Below, in pieces: positions 24,939 through 36,432 of a stretch of DNA of 64,000 nucleotides. The stretch lies in contig NC_133537.1 of the NCBI RefSeq assembly GCF_048544455.1, positions 66,780,134 to 66,844,133 on the forward strand, given 5' to 3'. How positions within the stretch are numbered: position 1 is the first letter of the stretch; each line of letters opens with the position of its first letter. The notes beneath the pieces were generated by a model. That model ran no database searches. It saw only the letters and a program-made list of their open reading frames with translations, and was not told where the DNA came from. A program made the translations under genes and the position numbers. The DNA is from Silene latifolia. Its lineage: Eukaryota > Streptophyta > Magnoliopsida > Caryophyllales > Caryophyllaceae.

Positions 24939-25450
24939 GTGAAAGATTTCTCCAAGATAGCTAGACCGATGACGGCGTTGATGAGGAAAGTGAACAGGTT
25001 TCGTTGGGATGAGGGTTGTGAGACGGCGTTCCAAACATTAAAGGAGCGTTTGACCACAGCTCCTGTCCTAGCATTGCCTGAAGGGAGCGAGAATTTCGAG
25101 GTTTATACAGATGCCTCGAAGAATGGGTTGGGATGTGTGTTGATGCAGAATGGTAAAGTGATCGCCTATGCTTCTAGGCAGCTGAAGCCTTATGAGGAGA
25201 ACTACCCTACTCATGATCTGGAGTTGGGTGCAGTGGTGTTTGCTCTCAAGATTTGGAGACATTACCTTTATGGAGCAATCTTTAAGGTATTTTCTGATCA
25301 CAAGAGTCTCAAGTACATCTTCACGCATAAGGAGTTGAACATGAGACAGAGGAGGTGGATGGAGCCGATTGGCGATTATGACATGGAAATCATCTACCAT
25401 GAAGGGAAGGCCAATGTTGTTGCTGATGCTTTGAGTAGAAAGAGTGTACA
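24939..25450 (+). pseudogene. Tekay RNase H
   Basis: Begins after the connection segment; [43 protein letters not shown] and [10 protein letters not shown] mark the four acidic catalytic positions of Ty3 RNase H. This is the best kept part: the frame stays open from 24939 to 25856. Confidence 0.88.
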
Positions 25451-25689
25451 TTCCTTGTGTACAGCTCTATCTTTGATGAGGCTGAGGGATGAGGTAGCGA
25501 GCTTTGGGATTCATATGATGCAGAAAGGAGATGCTATGGGTGATATGACAGTACATATGGAGTTTTATGATGACATTCGGGATAAGCAGGCTTTGGATCC
25601 TAAGATAGTGGAGTGGAGAGCTGGAGTAGAGAAAGGGACGGTGTCCGGTTTTCCATTCATACGAGATGGTAGCTTGAGGTTTGATGGTA

Positions 25690-26610
25690 GGTGGTGTGTT
25701 CCTAACGATGAGGAGTTGAAAAAGACGATCATGACAGAAGCGCATTGCACACCATATTCAGTTCATCCAGGTGGAGACAAGCTATACAAGGATTTGAAGA
25801 AAACGTTTTGGTGGCCTGGGATGAAGAAGAGCAGTGAGTTTGTGTCCGTTGTTTGACATGCCAGAGAGTTAAAGGGGGCAATGACGACCACAAGGTAAGA
25901 TTCAGTCTTTAGAGGTGCCTGAGTGGAAGTGGGAATCCATTTCCATGGATTTCATTGTGGGTCTGCCTAAGAGTCAACAAGGTAACAACATGATTTGGGT
26001 GATAGTGGATCGTCGACCAAGTCACTCACTTTGTTCAATGAAAGATACATGGACTAAGGCACAATTGGCTATGGCCTATCGAAAGAACGTGCTGAAGTTG
26101 CATGGAGTCCCTAAGGACATAGTGTCTGACAGAGATGCGAGATTTATATCGAGGTTTTGGAAGGAGTTGCAGGAATCGTTGGGAACAGCTTTGAAGATGA
26201 GTACTGACATTTCATCCGCGACAGATGAAGATCGAGAGAACAATCAAGACTCTTGAGGATATGTTGCGAGCTTGTGTGATGGATTTTGGTGGTAGTTGGG
26301 AGCAGAGGTTGGACTTGATAGAGTTTTCTTACAACAACAGCTATCACACCAGTATTGGTATGGCACCGTTTGAGGCTTTGTATGGGAGGAGATGTAGGAG
26401 TCCGATCTGTTGGGACGATAGTGCTGAGGCAGTGGTTTTAGGACCAGAGATGGTGCATGAGATGGTGGAAGCAGTTAAGACGATCGGGGAACGGATGAGA
26501 GCGGCCCAGGATCGACGAAGAAGAGTTATGCGAGATCTACATCGTCGGGACATAGAGTTCCGGTGGGGACAAGGTTCTTCGAAAGTGTCTCCGTGCGTGG
26601 AGTTATGAGG
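25690..26610 (+). pseudogene. Tekay integrase
   Basis: The zinc-binding HHCC part ([21 protein letters not shown], then TCQRVK after a frame change near 25850) precedes the catalytic core. SMDFIVGLPKS has the first Asp and IVSDRDARFIS the second. ERTIKTLEDMLRACV carries the Glu in another frame after a disrupted HPQTDGQ segment near 26200. It would insert the cDNA. Confidence 0.85.
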
Positions 26611-27003
26611 TTTGGGAAGAAAGGCAAGCTAAGTCAGAAGTTTATAGGGCCTTATGAGATCTTAGAGCGAGTTGGGGAAGTTGCTTATCGTTTGGCTTTA
26701 CCAGCTGCGTTGGAGAGAGTGCATAATGTGTTTCATGTATCGCAGCTGCGGAAGTATGTGAGTGACCCGTCACATGTGTTGGAGGCAGAGAACTTAGAGC
26801 TTGATGAGTCTTTATCATACCTTGAGGTACCTAAGCAGATCCTAGACCGAAAGGTTAGAAAGACTAGGAGTGGTGAGACAGTTTTGCTTAAGATCCTTTG
26901 GTCTAACCACGAGACTGAGGAAGCTACATGGGAGGCAGAGGATATCATGAAAGAGCGTTACCCTTTCCTTTTTTATCAGGTATGTATGGTTACGGGGACG
27001 TAA
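26610..27003 (+). pseudogene. Tekay integrase C-terminus with chromodomain
   Basis: GKKGKLSQKFIGPYEILER and VHNVFHVSQLRKYV are the standard integrase tail. ILDRKVRKTRSGETVLLKIL followed by WEAEDIMKERYP is a chromodomain, which guides integration by binding histone marks. This defines the element as a chromovirus. Confidence 0.85.
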
Positions 27004-27200
27004 CCTTGTTTCTTTTAGGGGGGTAGGAGATGATCGCGAGAGTTTTATACACCTTTTATATGTTGTGTCGGTATGTTTGTCGGGATAAGTTGGGTTAGTA
27101 TCATGATTTACGTTGTGTTTTGTTTGACCTTCGAGTCGGGAGGCTTATGGGAGTACCTTTGTTTAGTAGTGGTTTGAACTTCGGGGACGAAGTTCCTTTT

Positions 27201-27212
27201 AGGAGAGGAAGA
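27201..27212 (+). promoter_or_regulatory. Polypurine tract of the Tekay element
   Basis: AGGAGAGGAAGA lies directly before the 3' LTR. Confidence 0.7.
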
Positions 27213-27213
27213 C

Positions 27214-28562
27214 CGTAATACTCGTATTTATATGTCTTGGGGTACTCTATCGAGTAGCCCTTACTCTGTCGAGTATGGGCAAGTTGCGAAGTAAAATAGT
27301 TTCTGACCTGTTGGGTACTCGATCGAGTAGCTGGGGTACTCGATCGAGTAAGGGGGTACTCGATCGAGTGCCTTGGGTACTCGATCGAGTGTCCGGTTTT
27401 ACGGGGGGGTTTTCTCGGGTTTTGTTAATTACGCGATTAAGGTATTTAAACATATTCGTCATTGTTTTAAATCACTTTTTACAAAACCTAAAACCTGTTT
27501 AAGAGAGAAAGCAACTAGTTCTTCTTCCTAATCGCGTTCTTGACAATTCCGGAGTTCGAGGACGGTCGGTTCGTATCGTAGTTCGTGTCGTTGGATTCCT
27601 TGCGTCGAGGGTAAGCTTTTAATATAATTTCTATAATGTTTTGTTAAGATTGGTGAAACCCTAATTTAGGAATTGGGGTTTTGGTGTGTAGTTTGTGATG
27701 TGTAGTCTTTATGTCTTTGTATGATAAGAGGAGAATTCGTAGAGGAGCCGTTTTGATACAGCTGTAGATACCGTCTGCGTGTTGTGCTTTCCAGGTAGGA
27801 TTTCCTACTCAGTATTAGTCCCATAATGGGATATTGGTGATGTGCTGTAGTTAGTTGTTTGATATGATGATTGTGATTGTGATTGTGATTGTGATTGGTT
27901 GTCTATGGCTCTCGAGATGCGTTCTCGGCTGAGTGGGGTCACTTGCGGGAGTGACTTCACGCCCTAGTTTCGCCCTTCGTGGAACCCGCCACGGAAGGGG
28001 ATGTGCACATTAATGGGACGGGGTTATCGCTCGTATGATGAGCGGGGCTTAGGTGGGAACGGTGCGGTCCCCCATGGCGGTCCAAGTCCCGGTGGACGGT
28101 CGATATTGAGATGATGGGAGTTGGTGGTGTGTGTGTGTGTGTGTGTGTGACAAATTCAGGTGTCTGTTTGCCTTATTATTGTTATCTATATTGATTGTGT
28201 GATTAGTATCGACCCGGTGTTGTTTTGTAAACTGCGGTGATCCATTCGGGGATGGTGAGCAGATATTGAACAGGTATAGAGATAGAGATGAGTACGGGAT
28301 AGCTGGGATGGCCACGACATGACGATAGAGTCTTCCGCTTGTAGTTTAGCATTTATTTACATTTCGATTGAGAACAGATTAGTTTGGAATAATGTATCGT
28401 ACTTTGGTTTGGTTTTGAGGATTGTATTTATTCATTAAACTATTTATAATAAACATTGTTTCTGTTTTGTCTATTTGATTATCATACCTCGGGCGACCGA
28501 GATGGTGATGTCTTCATACCTGAGTGGTCCTGGTAAGGCACTTGGAGTATGGGGGTGTTACA
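27214..28562 (+). repeat. 3' LTR of the Tekay element
   Basis: Aligns with 20285-21619 over its length with small indels; the first base is C instead of T (CGTAATAC). It keeps the four-unit ACTCGATCGAGT array at about 27315-27392. Confidence 0.92.
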
Positions 28563-30786
28563 GGTAGTACCTGAAAAATCTGACGTCAGTAAGAAGGCCA
28601 AAGTGGAAGCATCGGAAAAGACAGCGAGCAAAAAAGCGCCGACACGAAGCCTTCCAAACCGTCGACAGAAAAACGTCGAAGCATCTCATGCTGATCAGTA
28701 TGTCCCTATAACTCTTCGTCGTGTTGAGCTGATTTGCATGAAATGTCCCTTTTCCTGAAATTAATAATATTTCTCAACAGATCTACATTAACAATGTTAC
28801 TGTAACACTATCAGAGTAAAAGTGTATCCCCTATCCTTTTCAAGAGCAGCAATTGCTTCTGTAACAGTGTTACTGTAGTTTTATATCAAAACAATTGTTT
28901 GACAATACTGTAACACTGTCTCATTCTCTGAGGATACTATCATTCTTGTTCCATTCCACATTCTTTGTCAGACTCGTCCACCATCATTCTGTTTCAGTTT
29001 AATAGCTGTAATTGTTTTAGTTTTAATGTTATTGTTTTGGTTTTTTGATAAACAATGTCGAAAGCGCAGGCGTAGTAACCGAGAAATCTGCCGTCGTAAG
29101 AAGGCTAAAGTGGAAGCTTCGGAAAAGACAATGAGCAAAAAAGCGCGGAATACGAAGCCTTCAAAATGCCAAAGCAACGAAAAACGTTGAAACATCTCAT
29201 GCGGATCAGTATGTCCCTATGACTCTTCGTTGTGTTGAGTTGTTAGTGATTTGCATGAAATGTCCCTTTTCCTGAAGTTTATAATATTTCTCAACATATA
29301 TACATTAACAATTTTGTAACAACGATACAAAGAATGACCTATACTATCCCCTATCCTTTTAAAGAGCAAAGATCATTACCTATCGTGTAGTAGCCGTAAT
29401 TGATTTACTTTTAATCTTATTCTGATTTTGATTTTTGGAAAAACAATGTCAGGAAAGCGGAGGTGCCCGAGAAATCAGCTACGACGAAGAAGGCAAAAGT
29501 AGCAGAATCAGAGAAGACACCTAGCAAAAAGGTGCCGACACAGAAGCCATCAAAACCAACAGCACAGAAGGAAGTCGAAGAATCTCATGCATCTGAGTAT
29601 GTGTCTAAAAATATTTGCTCGACCGCAAGTCACTACTATTAAGGTTTATGATATATTGTCTCATTGTTACAGTAAAACAGAATCAGTTGATCTTTAAAAA
29701 ATTATTCGATCGCCATTATTCGTATTCCATTTGTCATTTCTTCAACGACTTGACTACCATCATTCCTTTTCAATTTAATTGTTGTCTGTTATATTGTTAT
29801 TGTAAACTTCTGATTTTAATTTTTGAAAATAACAATGTCAGGAAAGAAGAGGTACCGAGAAATCGCTCCCACTAAGAAGGCTAAAGTGGCCGCATCGGAG
29901 AAGCCACAGAGCAAAAAGGTGCCGACAGAGAACATGCCAAAGCCGACTAAGAAGATGCGGACCAGAAAAAGTCAAATCCTACAGGTGAAAAAGGCGAAGA
30001 AGGTGCCTACAGAGAGTCTACAGGCAACACCCGCTCCTTCAAAAAGGTGCCGGTGAAGGAAAGTAAAGTGCCTCGAAAAGGTGCTTAAGCCACCAAAGAA
30101 GAAGTACCAAAGGAGCAGTGCGAATGTTCCGATCCAAAGCAAAGTAAAAAAGAAACCAATGTCCGAGGAAGAAGGCAAGCGGAAAAAGCCGTCGCATGAT
30201 GTGCCGGTGTTGTCGAAGGAGCAATCGGTGCCCATTGAGAAGCAAGCAAGTGCACCTCCTCAAAGCGGCAAAGAATCGTGCCAACGTCAAAGGCGCGACT
30301 AAGCACTCAAAATCGGTTGCAAAGGAGACAAAAGAAGAGGTGCCCAAAAAGTTATCAGAACAAAGGGTCGGACCGAAGACAAAGAATGGCCAAATCTGCA
30401 GAGTTGATGACGAAGAGGTGGCAAAGAAGGTGCCCAAACAAAAGACGGCGGAGAAGGTTGTAGCAAAAAAGAAAGTTTCAGCGGCAAAAGAGTCAATACC
30501 AGAAAAAGTAGTAAGCAAGAAAGAGAGCGTGAAGGTGTACGTAAAAAAGAAACCGACAAACGCATTTCCAAAAAAAAGGTAAGCGAGAAACAAAGAAACC
30601 AAAGAGTCGAGTAACAAAAAAGAGACCTAGAGATAAGCCCATGTCATCTGAAGAAGAAAGTGATAGAGATTATGAGGTTTCGAATGACTCGAGCGTCAGC
30701 TCCAAAATGTCGAAGAGGGCTAAAACAGAGAAGAGACCAGCCAAGACGATGGTGAAGGCTGAAAAAGAAGAGGTCTTAAAAAAGTA
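28563..30786 (+). CDS. Ulp1-type MULE gene, Lys-rich repeated exons
   Basis: Exons of about 150 bp recur at 28563-28698 (continuing the exon cut at 20284), 29057-29212, 29447-29600 and 29835 onward. They encode variants of PEKSxxxKKAKVxASEKT, then SKKxPT and SHA. The introns between them are copies of each other too. A longer exon (29835-30786) adds more Lys-rich segments, for example EVAKKVPKQKTAEKVVAKKK, and ends with SSEEESDRDYEVS and MVKAEKEEVLKK. Some units carry frameshifts. The product would be a very basic, disordered chain with nuclear-localisation-like clusters. No known function. Confidence 0.55.
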
Positions 30787-31326
30787 TGTGTCTTTCTAGT
30801 GGCCAAAACTTGTATGTTTAAAGTTTGATTTGATTTTGAGGTGTTGTTACAAGAACACCTATATTGTAACATTTTTATCTTGTTTGATGCTACTCTTTAT
30901 AATGATGTCTTTATAACATTGTCGATTATACTTGTTTGTTAATTGATCTTAGAAGAAAATTAATTTTCCATTAAAAAATTAGGTTGTTGCTGTTCTTGTT
31001 GTTATTGTTGTTGTTTGTGTCGATTATCTTTGATTCGTAATAAATTTAGCCTAACTGTTTTGCTCGAAGTGAGTAATTGATTTTTTGCGTTCTAGTTTTT
31101 CGCTTCAAAATTAGGGTTAATAATTTGTAATAAATGAGCAATTAATGTGTGTTACCGTTCTCCTTTCTACTGATTTATTTGTTCGTCGTGTTGAGTTGTT
31201 TAAAGTTCGATGTTACGATAACACCTTTATCGTATCCTTGTTTTGTTGCTTTTTCTTCGCTGGTTTGTTGGCATAAAATAGTGTCACACTTTTTTAGCGG
31301 TGGTGCTAATTTACACTTCCTTATTA

Positions 31327-32160
31327 CAGGTAGGATAAATACCCAACTAAGTGCGGGGCCCGATCGTTGGTCGATGTTATGAGCAAGTTTTCCGTAAAGC
31401 AAAAGAAAGCCATTAAAGAAATTGGTTTTGGAGGACTATTGAAGATGAATATATCGTAGTCCCTTAGGGCTAATGAGACTTGCTTGTTGAGGCTTTTGAT
31501 TACGACAGTTTCAAGGTTCATGTATCAAACAGAGGAGTTTGTCTTTGTCACGAAGTATGATGTTCATGACCTATTTTTACTGCCGGTGAAGGGTAATAAT
31601 GTGGTCTTGACCGCGATCGGTCGCGGATCCCAGCCGAGGACACGAGTTAAAAAACAAATGGAGAAGGAAGTTCAACATCTCTCTGACAAAGACGTAACAT
31701 CAAGCTAGATTTGGTGACTAGTTGGTTTAAGAATAACAAGGGTGCTTGCGGTGATGAGTTCAAGTAGATGTTCGTTCCTTATGCGCTCTCCACTTTTTTA
31801 GCGCCGACTCCAAATTATTGTTGATTTTGTTGTTGAAGGTGTGGACGATGTTGAAAAAATAAAAGGTTTTAATTGGTCAAAGTATGTCTTTGAGAAGGTA
31901 GCTGAGGGTGTCAAGGGGTTGAAGACAGGAACGGTTAAGTGTCTTTGTGGGTGTATTGTGGTGCTACCGTTGGCCTACATTCACCGGTTTGAGTTCCATG
32001 GCGAGGTACAACCAACCTGACTTACCTCGATACTGCATTGACAGATGAAAGTCTTTTAAAAAGAGTCAAAGATGAAGGAAAGATTGGATGTCTAGGAGTG
32101 ATGAGATGTCGAAACCGTCTATCCTATTTGTCTTGGCAAGAGATCCCCATTTGAAGGTAA
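31327..32160 (+). pseudogene. Ulp1-type MULE gene, conserved N-terminal domain
   Basis: After an intron, KQKKAIKEIGFGGLLKMNIS and FVFVTKYDVHDLFLLPV match the domain that precedes the protease in plant transposon Ulp1 proteins. The part near 31850-31990 reads IKGFNWSKYVFEKVAEGV and CLCGCIVVLPLAYIHRFEF. A stop follows KMNIS (about 31457) and several frameshifts lie between the blocks. The domain has no known biochemical role. Confidence 0.6.
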
Positions 32161-32754
32161 TGTGGCAATCGTGTAATATAAATCATGTAATATGGTCACC
32201 GTAATATCGTTATTCTTGTAATGGCTTTATTGTAATAACATTATTGTTACCTTACTATATTGTTAATTATTAATATTAATTACTAATTACTAATATGTTT
32301 CGTAAATAGGATGGGCGAGAATCGATGAAGGTGAGGATGACGAGGCGTTTCTCTTAAGAGTAGTGAGGGAAGGAGTACATCTTGATGGAGAAGCTTCCTG
32401 GCATTGAAACAGATGCCGAGTTGAAGGAAAAAGTTGTTGATGTGAGTTGTTTTTATAAATTTAATTGTCTGCAATTGTTACAACTCCCAAATCTGGTATC
32501 TAATTCGTTTCTTTTTTATGCCTGGTTTATTGACTTAGGAGACCGACCTGATGTTTTTGATGTATAGAAGGGATTCCAACCTTGTTCACGAGAGATTTGC
32601 TCGGACTGAAGGTTTTGAATCAAAGCGAGTAAATGAAATCACCACTAAAGCCCGAATACCTTAAATATGCCGAAGATGTTGTGCGAAAAGGTGAATCGTT
32701 GAAGAGGAGGGCGAATGACTTCCGGTATATACAAGGTCCAAAGTCAGTAGGAAG

Positions 32755-34233
32755 TTGGAACCATTTCCAACAGAGAAAAGTCCTAGGACAGTTAAGTCAG
32801 AATCCCTGGTAAAGGAGGTATTGAGCAGTTTAAGTGAGCAACATCATGAAGAAGATGATGAAGAGGATGAGGAGGTTCATGACGAGGACAGGCAAGATGA
32901 GATGGAGGGTGCAGTGGAAAGTGATGATGAGGACGGGACTGATGATGGCAACGATGATGACGGGACTGATGATGGGGAGGATGATGATGAGGACAGGGAT
33001 GACGAAGGCGGCGATGTTGAGAGTCGTCTTAAAAACAAGAGGCTTCAAGAGGGTGGCACGGACATAGACAACGATGAAGAAAGTGCCGATGAGGAGGAAG
33101 ACGATGAACAGGATGAAAAGGAAAAGGAGGATGAAGAGGAAGAAGACAAAGAGGACAAAGAGGAGGATGTAGAGGATGTTGAAAGCCAATCCGGTGAAGG
33201 TAATAGATCGAGTAACAGTGTTACTGTTATTACTTTTAGTTATAGTTTTACAATAACACTGTTACTATAATATGTTATATATATATTAATAGTTAGTAAT
33301 ATAATATTCAATTACTTACTTCTGATGCAGATGAAGAGGATGATGCAGAGGAACAGGATGATGCAAATGAAGACGATGATGCAGATGAAGAGGATGAATC
33401 TGGTAAAGGTCAAGAGGATGATGGAGATGAAGAGGAGGAGGATTATAAAGACGAAGAAAATGAAGACGACAAAGAGGGGAGTGGCGAGGATGATAAAGAT
33501 GCATCTGATGAAGGTAATATAGTAACACTACTACAATAATCTAATCACTTGCACTAACACTGTTACATCGTCGCTGTTATAGAGTTTTCATTTTACAAAT
33601 AATTACTAATAATCAATTACTTTCCTTTTAGATGAAAACGATGATCTTTGATGAATATGATGCGTCGAGGCGGGGTGACAAAACAACTAGCGAGCGGAAG
33701 ATGGATCCGTGAAGGTAATAGTGTAATCTTTGTTATAGGCTTTACATTCTTGGGTGCTTTTTTAACAAACAATTTAGTAATATATTTTCATTCATTATCT
33801 CGCTACGGATGACAAGGAAGAGGCCGAAGGTGATGCATCGAGCCACTGAAGATAACCAAACTAGTGAGGCGGTGAAGAGGCATCTCTGAAGGTAATTGAG
33901 GAATCTATTTAAACTCGTTGTGTCAGAGGATGTAACTGTAAAAATGTTATTGTGACGTAATTTTAACAGAAATTTACAGTGTATCTATCGTGCCTTTTTT
34001 GGTTCAAAGAAAAATTGTTAATATATATTGAATCCAATTACTCGTGACACGGATGACGAGGAAGAGGCGGAAGTTGATGAATCGTGCAAGCCACGAAGAC
34101 AACTTGACCAATGAGGGCTAAAGAAGGATCTCACGAAGGTAATAGAGAAATCTATTTGCACTCGTTGTATTAGCTGATGTAACACTGTTATAGTAACGCT
34201 ATTACTGTGTCGTAGTTTTATCAGAAGTTTACA

Positions 34234-34298
<65 letters not shown>

Positions 34299-34820
34299 AT
34301 CTGCTACACAGATGACAAGGAAGAGGCCGAAGATGATGCATCGGGCCAAGCTGAAGAGAACCAACGATCGAGGTAGTGAAGAAGGATCTTGAAGGTAATT
34401 GAAGTAGCAAATTTCTGATAACATCGTTAGTATAACTATGAGGCATTGTTGGTCCGAAAAACATTAGTAATTTATATTCAATTCAATTACTTGTGCCACA
34501 GATTACAAGGAAGAGGCCGATGATGATGCATCAGGCCAGGTTGATGACCAACCAACCAGTGAGGGAAATGAAAAGGAAGATGACGATAAAGATGAAGAGG
34601 ATGATGGGAATGAAAAACCAGATGAAGAGAACGATGATGATAAAGATGAAGACAAAGATCTTTGGCGATAAAAACGAAGATAACGAAGAAGGAGGATGAA
34701 GCAACTGGTAATGAAGACGCCGATGGGAATGATGAAAAAGGCGAGGAAGGAGAAAAACCCAGTGAGGCTGATGATGAGACAGTTGGCAACGAAGAACCAA
34801 TAACTACTCAGTGCAGTTAG
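32755..34820 (+). CDS. Ulp1-type MULE gene, Asp/Glu-rich repeated exons
   Basis: An exon at about 32755-33200 is almost all Asp, Glu, Asp-Asp-Gly and Lys. It is followed by short acidic exons, several beginning GATGA and ending GAAG before a GTAAT donor (near 33330-33513, 33632-33714, 33803-33892, 34049-34137, 34310-34394, 34502 on). The repeated wording is DDKEEAEDDAS. Exons and introns look like serial copies of one unit. Together with the Lys-rich part upstream the product would be strongly charged in blocks. Confidence 0.5.
34210..34291. repeat. (TA)n tract in an intron of the Ulp1-type gene
   Basis: About 60 bp of TA near 34232-34291 inside one copied intron; no terminal boxes flank it. 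Confidence 0.85.
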
Positions 34821-34939
34821 GTAGTAGAAGATGACGACGATGATGAAGTTGATATTGTCGATGATTGCAGTGATGAGATCCTGTATGACGATTACGACGA
34901 AGATATTGGCGACCACTATTTGTTACATGTCGAAACAAT

Positions 34940-36312
34940 CAAGACCGGATGCGCGTGATGGATCCTCGCTACGGCCGCACAATCGAATGTGGCCTACCAG
35001 CTCCGGATCTAACACTTGTGTCCAAGACTATGATAAAACACAAGGAGATAATGGCGCCTATTCTTGAAGTTAGGAAAGAAACAATTGACTATGGTTTTAT
35101 CGACGATGACGAGAACCTCTCAGATACGTGAGTACTTTATTTACTCTTGCACTGTGATAAACAAAACGTTTTACTTTGCAAGTGAATATTGTTTCAACTG
35201 AATAGTTATTCTTTGTTAAACTGTTACTCTATTAAAAGGTGTTCGACTATTACATCTTATTGTCCAACGAGGAAAGGCTTGTCTCGTATGGGAAGTATCA
35301 CTTCATTCCAAGGGAAGATTTAATTTCATTGGCTCTTGGTGAGCTTATTTATATAATGGTGACTGAATGTTGGTCAATGTTGCTCAATGACCTCATCTCT
35401 AGAAAGGTAGCAAGTGATACACCATTGAGGATCTTCATGGGCTTGGGTCAATCTGTATTCTTGTAATAAATAAATTTTTATTCTTATTGATTTTGTGTTT
35501 CTATAATGTTTATTGACTTTGTATTTATATTTATTTTTGTAGGACGCATTAGCAACTATGTCAGTTGGAAAACCCGTTCAAAAACAGGACATTTAGAAGG
35601 TGAAGTTTTTCTTGTCCTTCACACAAAGTGGATCAAATACAACCCGAGTCCACTAAATTTCGACTATGATATGGTAAACCATATTCTTTTGTTAATATTT
35701 TTTTTTTATTCTTATATAAGTAGAGTGTATAGAAGTTTTTTTAGCAATGATATATATCGCGCTTAATTGCAGATATTCATTCCACTGATTACGGAGGACC
35801 ACTTTTACGTGCTTGCATAAATTTCATGTCGCAAACCGTTGATTACCTAGACAACAAACCCTTATATGCGGATCCCGAAAAGCAAAAATGGCAAGAAATG
35901 CGGTAAGTTTCTCTACTTACAAGAATAATGTTATACCTTTAAATTTCCATTAAAAAATTTGAAATCATTGTTCAAGAACATAGATACGAAAGAATATTAC
36001 TTTTTGTGCAGGCAAATATCATGGGGAAAATATTGTTTAAATGCAAATTAAGGCTCCAAAGTGGAAAGTTTCCCACCAGAATGTGAAATTTAAATGGCGA
36101 GCATTGCAAAAAATGTGGATTGTGGGGTTTTCATGATGATGCACATGGCTTTCTACACGGGGAAGGTTTTTGACTCGAAATGGGGGATGAACGGAAAAGA
36201 ATGTTGTACCGTCTTTGAAATATGTGCAATACTTGTTCTTAGCGACTTGAATCAAGTACGAAAAGAGGTGCAAGGGAGGATATCAAAATTCAGGAATGAA
36301 AGGGAACAGTGA
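34940..36312 (+). pseudogene. Ulp1/C48 peptidase domain 1 of the MULE gene
   Basis: Begins with MDPRYGRTIECGLPAPDLT and VRKETIDYGFIDDDENLS. After introns come VFDYYILLSNEERLVSYGK and then FIPLITEDHFYV with the active-site His; a frameshift follows before VDYLDN (Asp). KNVDCGVFMMMHMAFYTGK near 36110 holds the active-site Cys (DCGVF). It ends LSDLNQVRKEVQGRIS. Ulp1 enzymes process or remove SUMO; in transposons their substrate is unknown. The frameshift between His and Asp, and a stop just before MASIAKN, make this domain inactive as read. Confidence 0.65.
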
Positions 36313-36432
36313 AGGAAAAGTCTTTGCAAAAAAAGAAGGTGGAAGAGAAGAAGGAAAAAAGGAAGAGGAAAAAAAGGAAGAGGAAAAAACAAAGAAGCCA
36401 CGGGAAAAACAAAAGGAGGAAGAGCCCAAACA

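Larger units (their letters stand above)
20285..28562 (+). mobile_element. Tekay/Del-type chromovirus (Ty3), decayed
   Basis: LTRs of 1,335 bp (20285-21619) and 1,349 bp (27214-28562) flank a 5.6-kb interior, with the duplication GGTAG (20280-20284, 28563-28567). The primer site resembles initiator tRNA-Met. Gag, protease, reverse transcriptase, RNase H, integrase and a C-terminal chromodomain are in the standard Ty3 order, in several frames. It is inserted in an exon of the MULE Ulp1 gene. Confidence 0.93.

Noticed and set aside
30039..30617. Long antisense ORF (192 codons) opposite the Lys-rich exon
   Set aside because: Shadow of the repetitive plus-strand coding exon; Phe/Leu-rich composition is the complement of Lys codons.
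32830..33189. Hydrophobic antisense ORF that looks like membrane segments
   Set aside because: Complement of the Asp/Glu-rich exon (GAT/GAA read backward gives Ile/Phe/Leu); not a real membrane protein.
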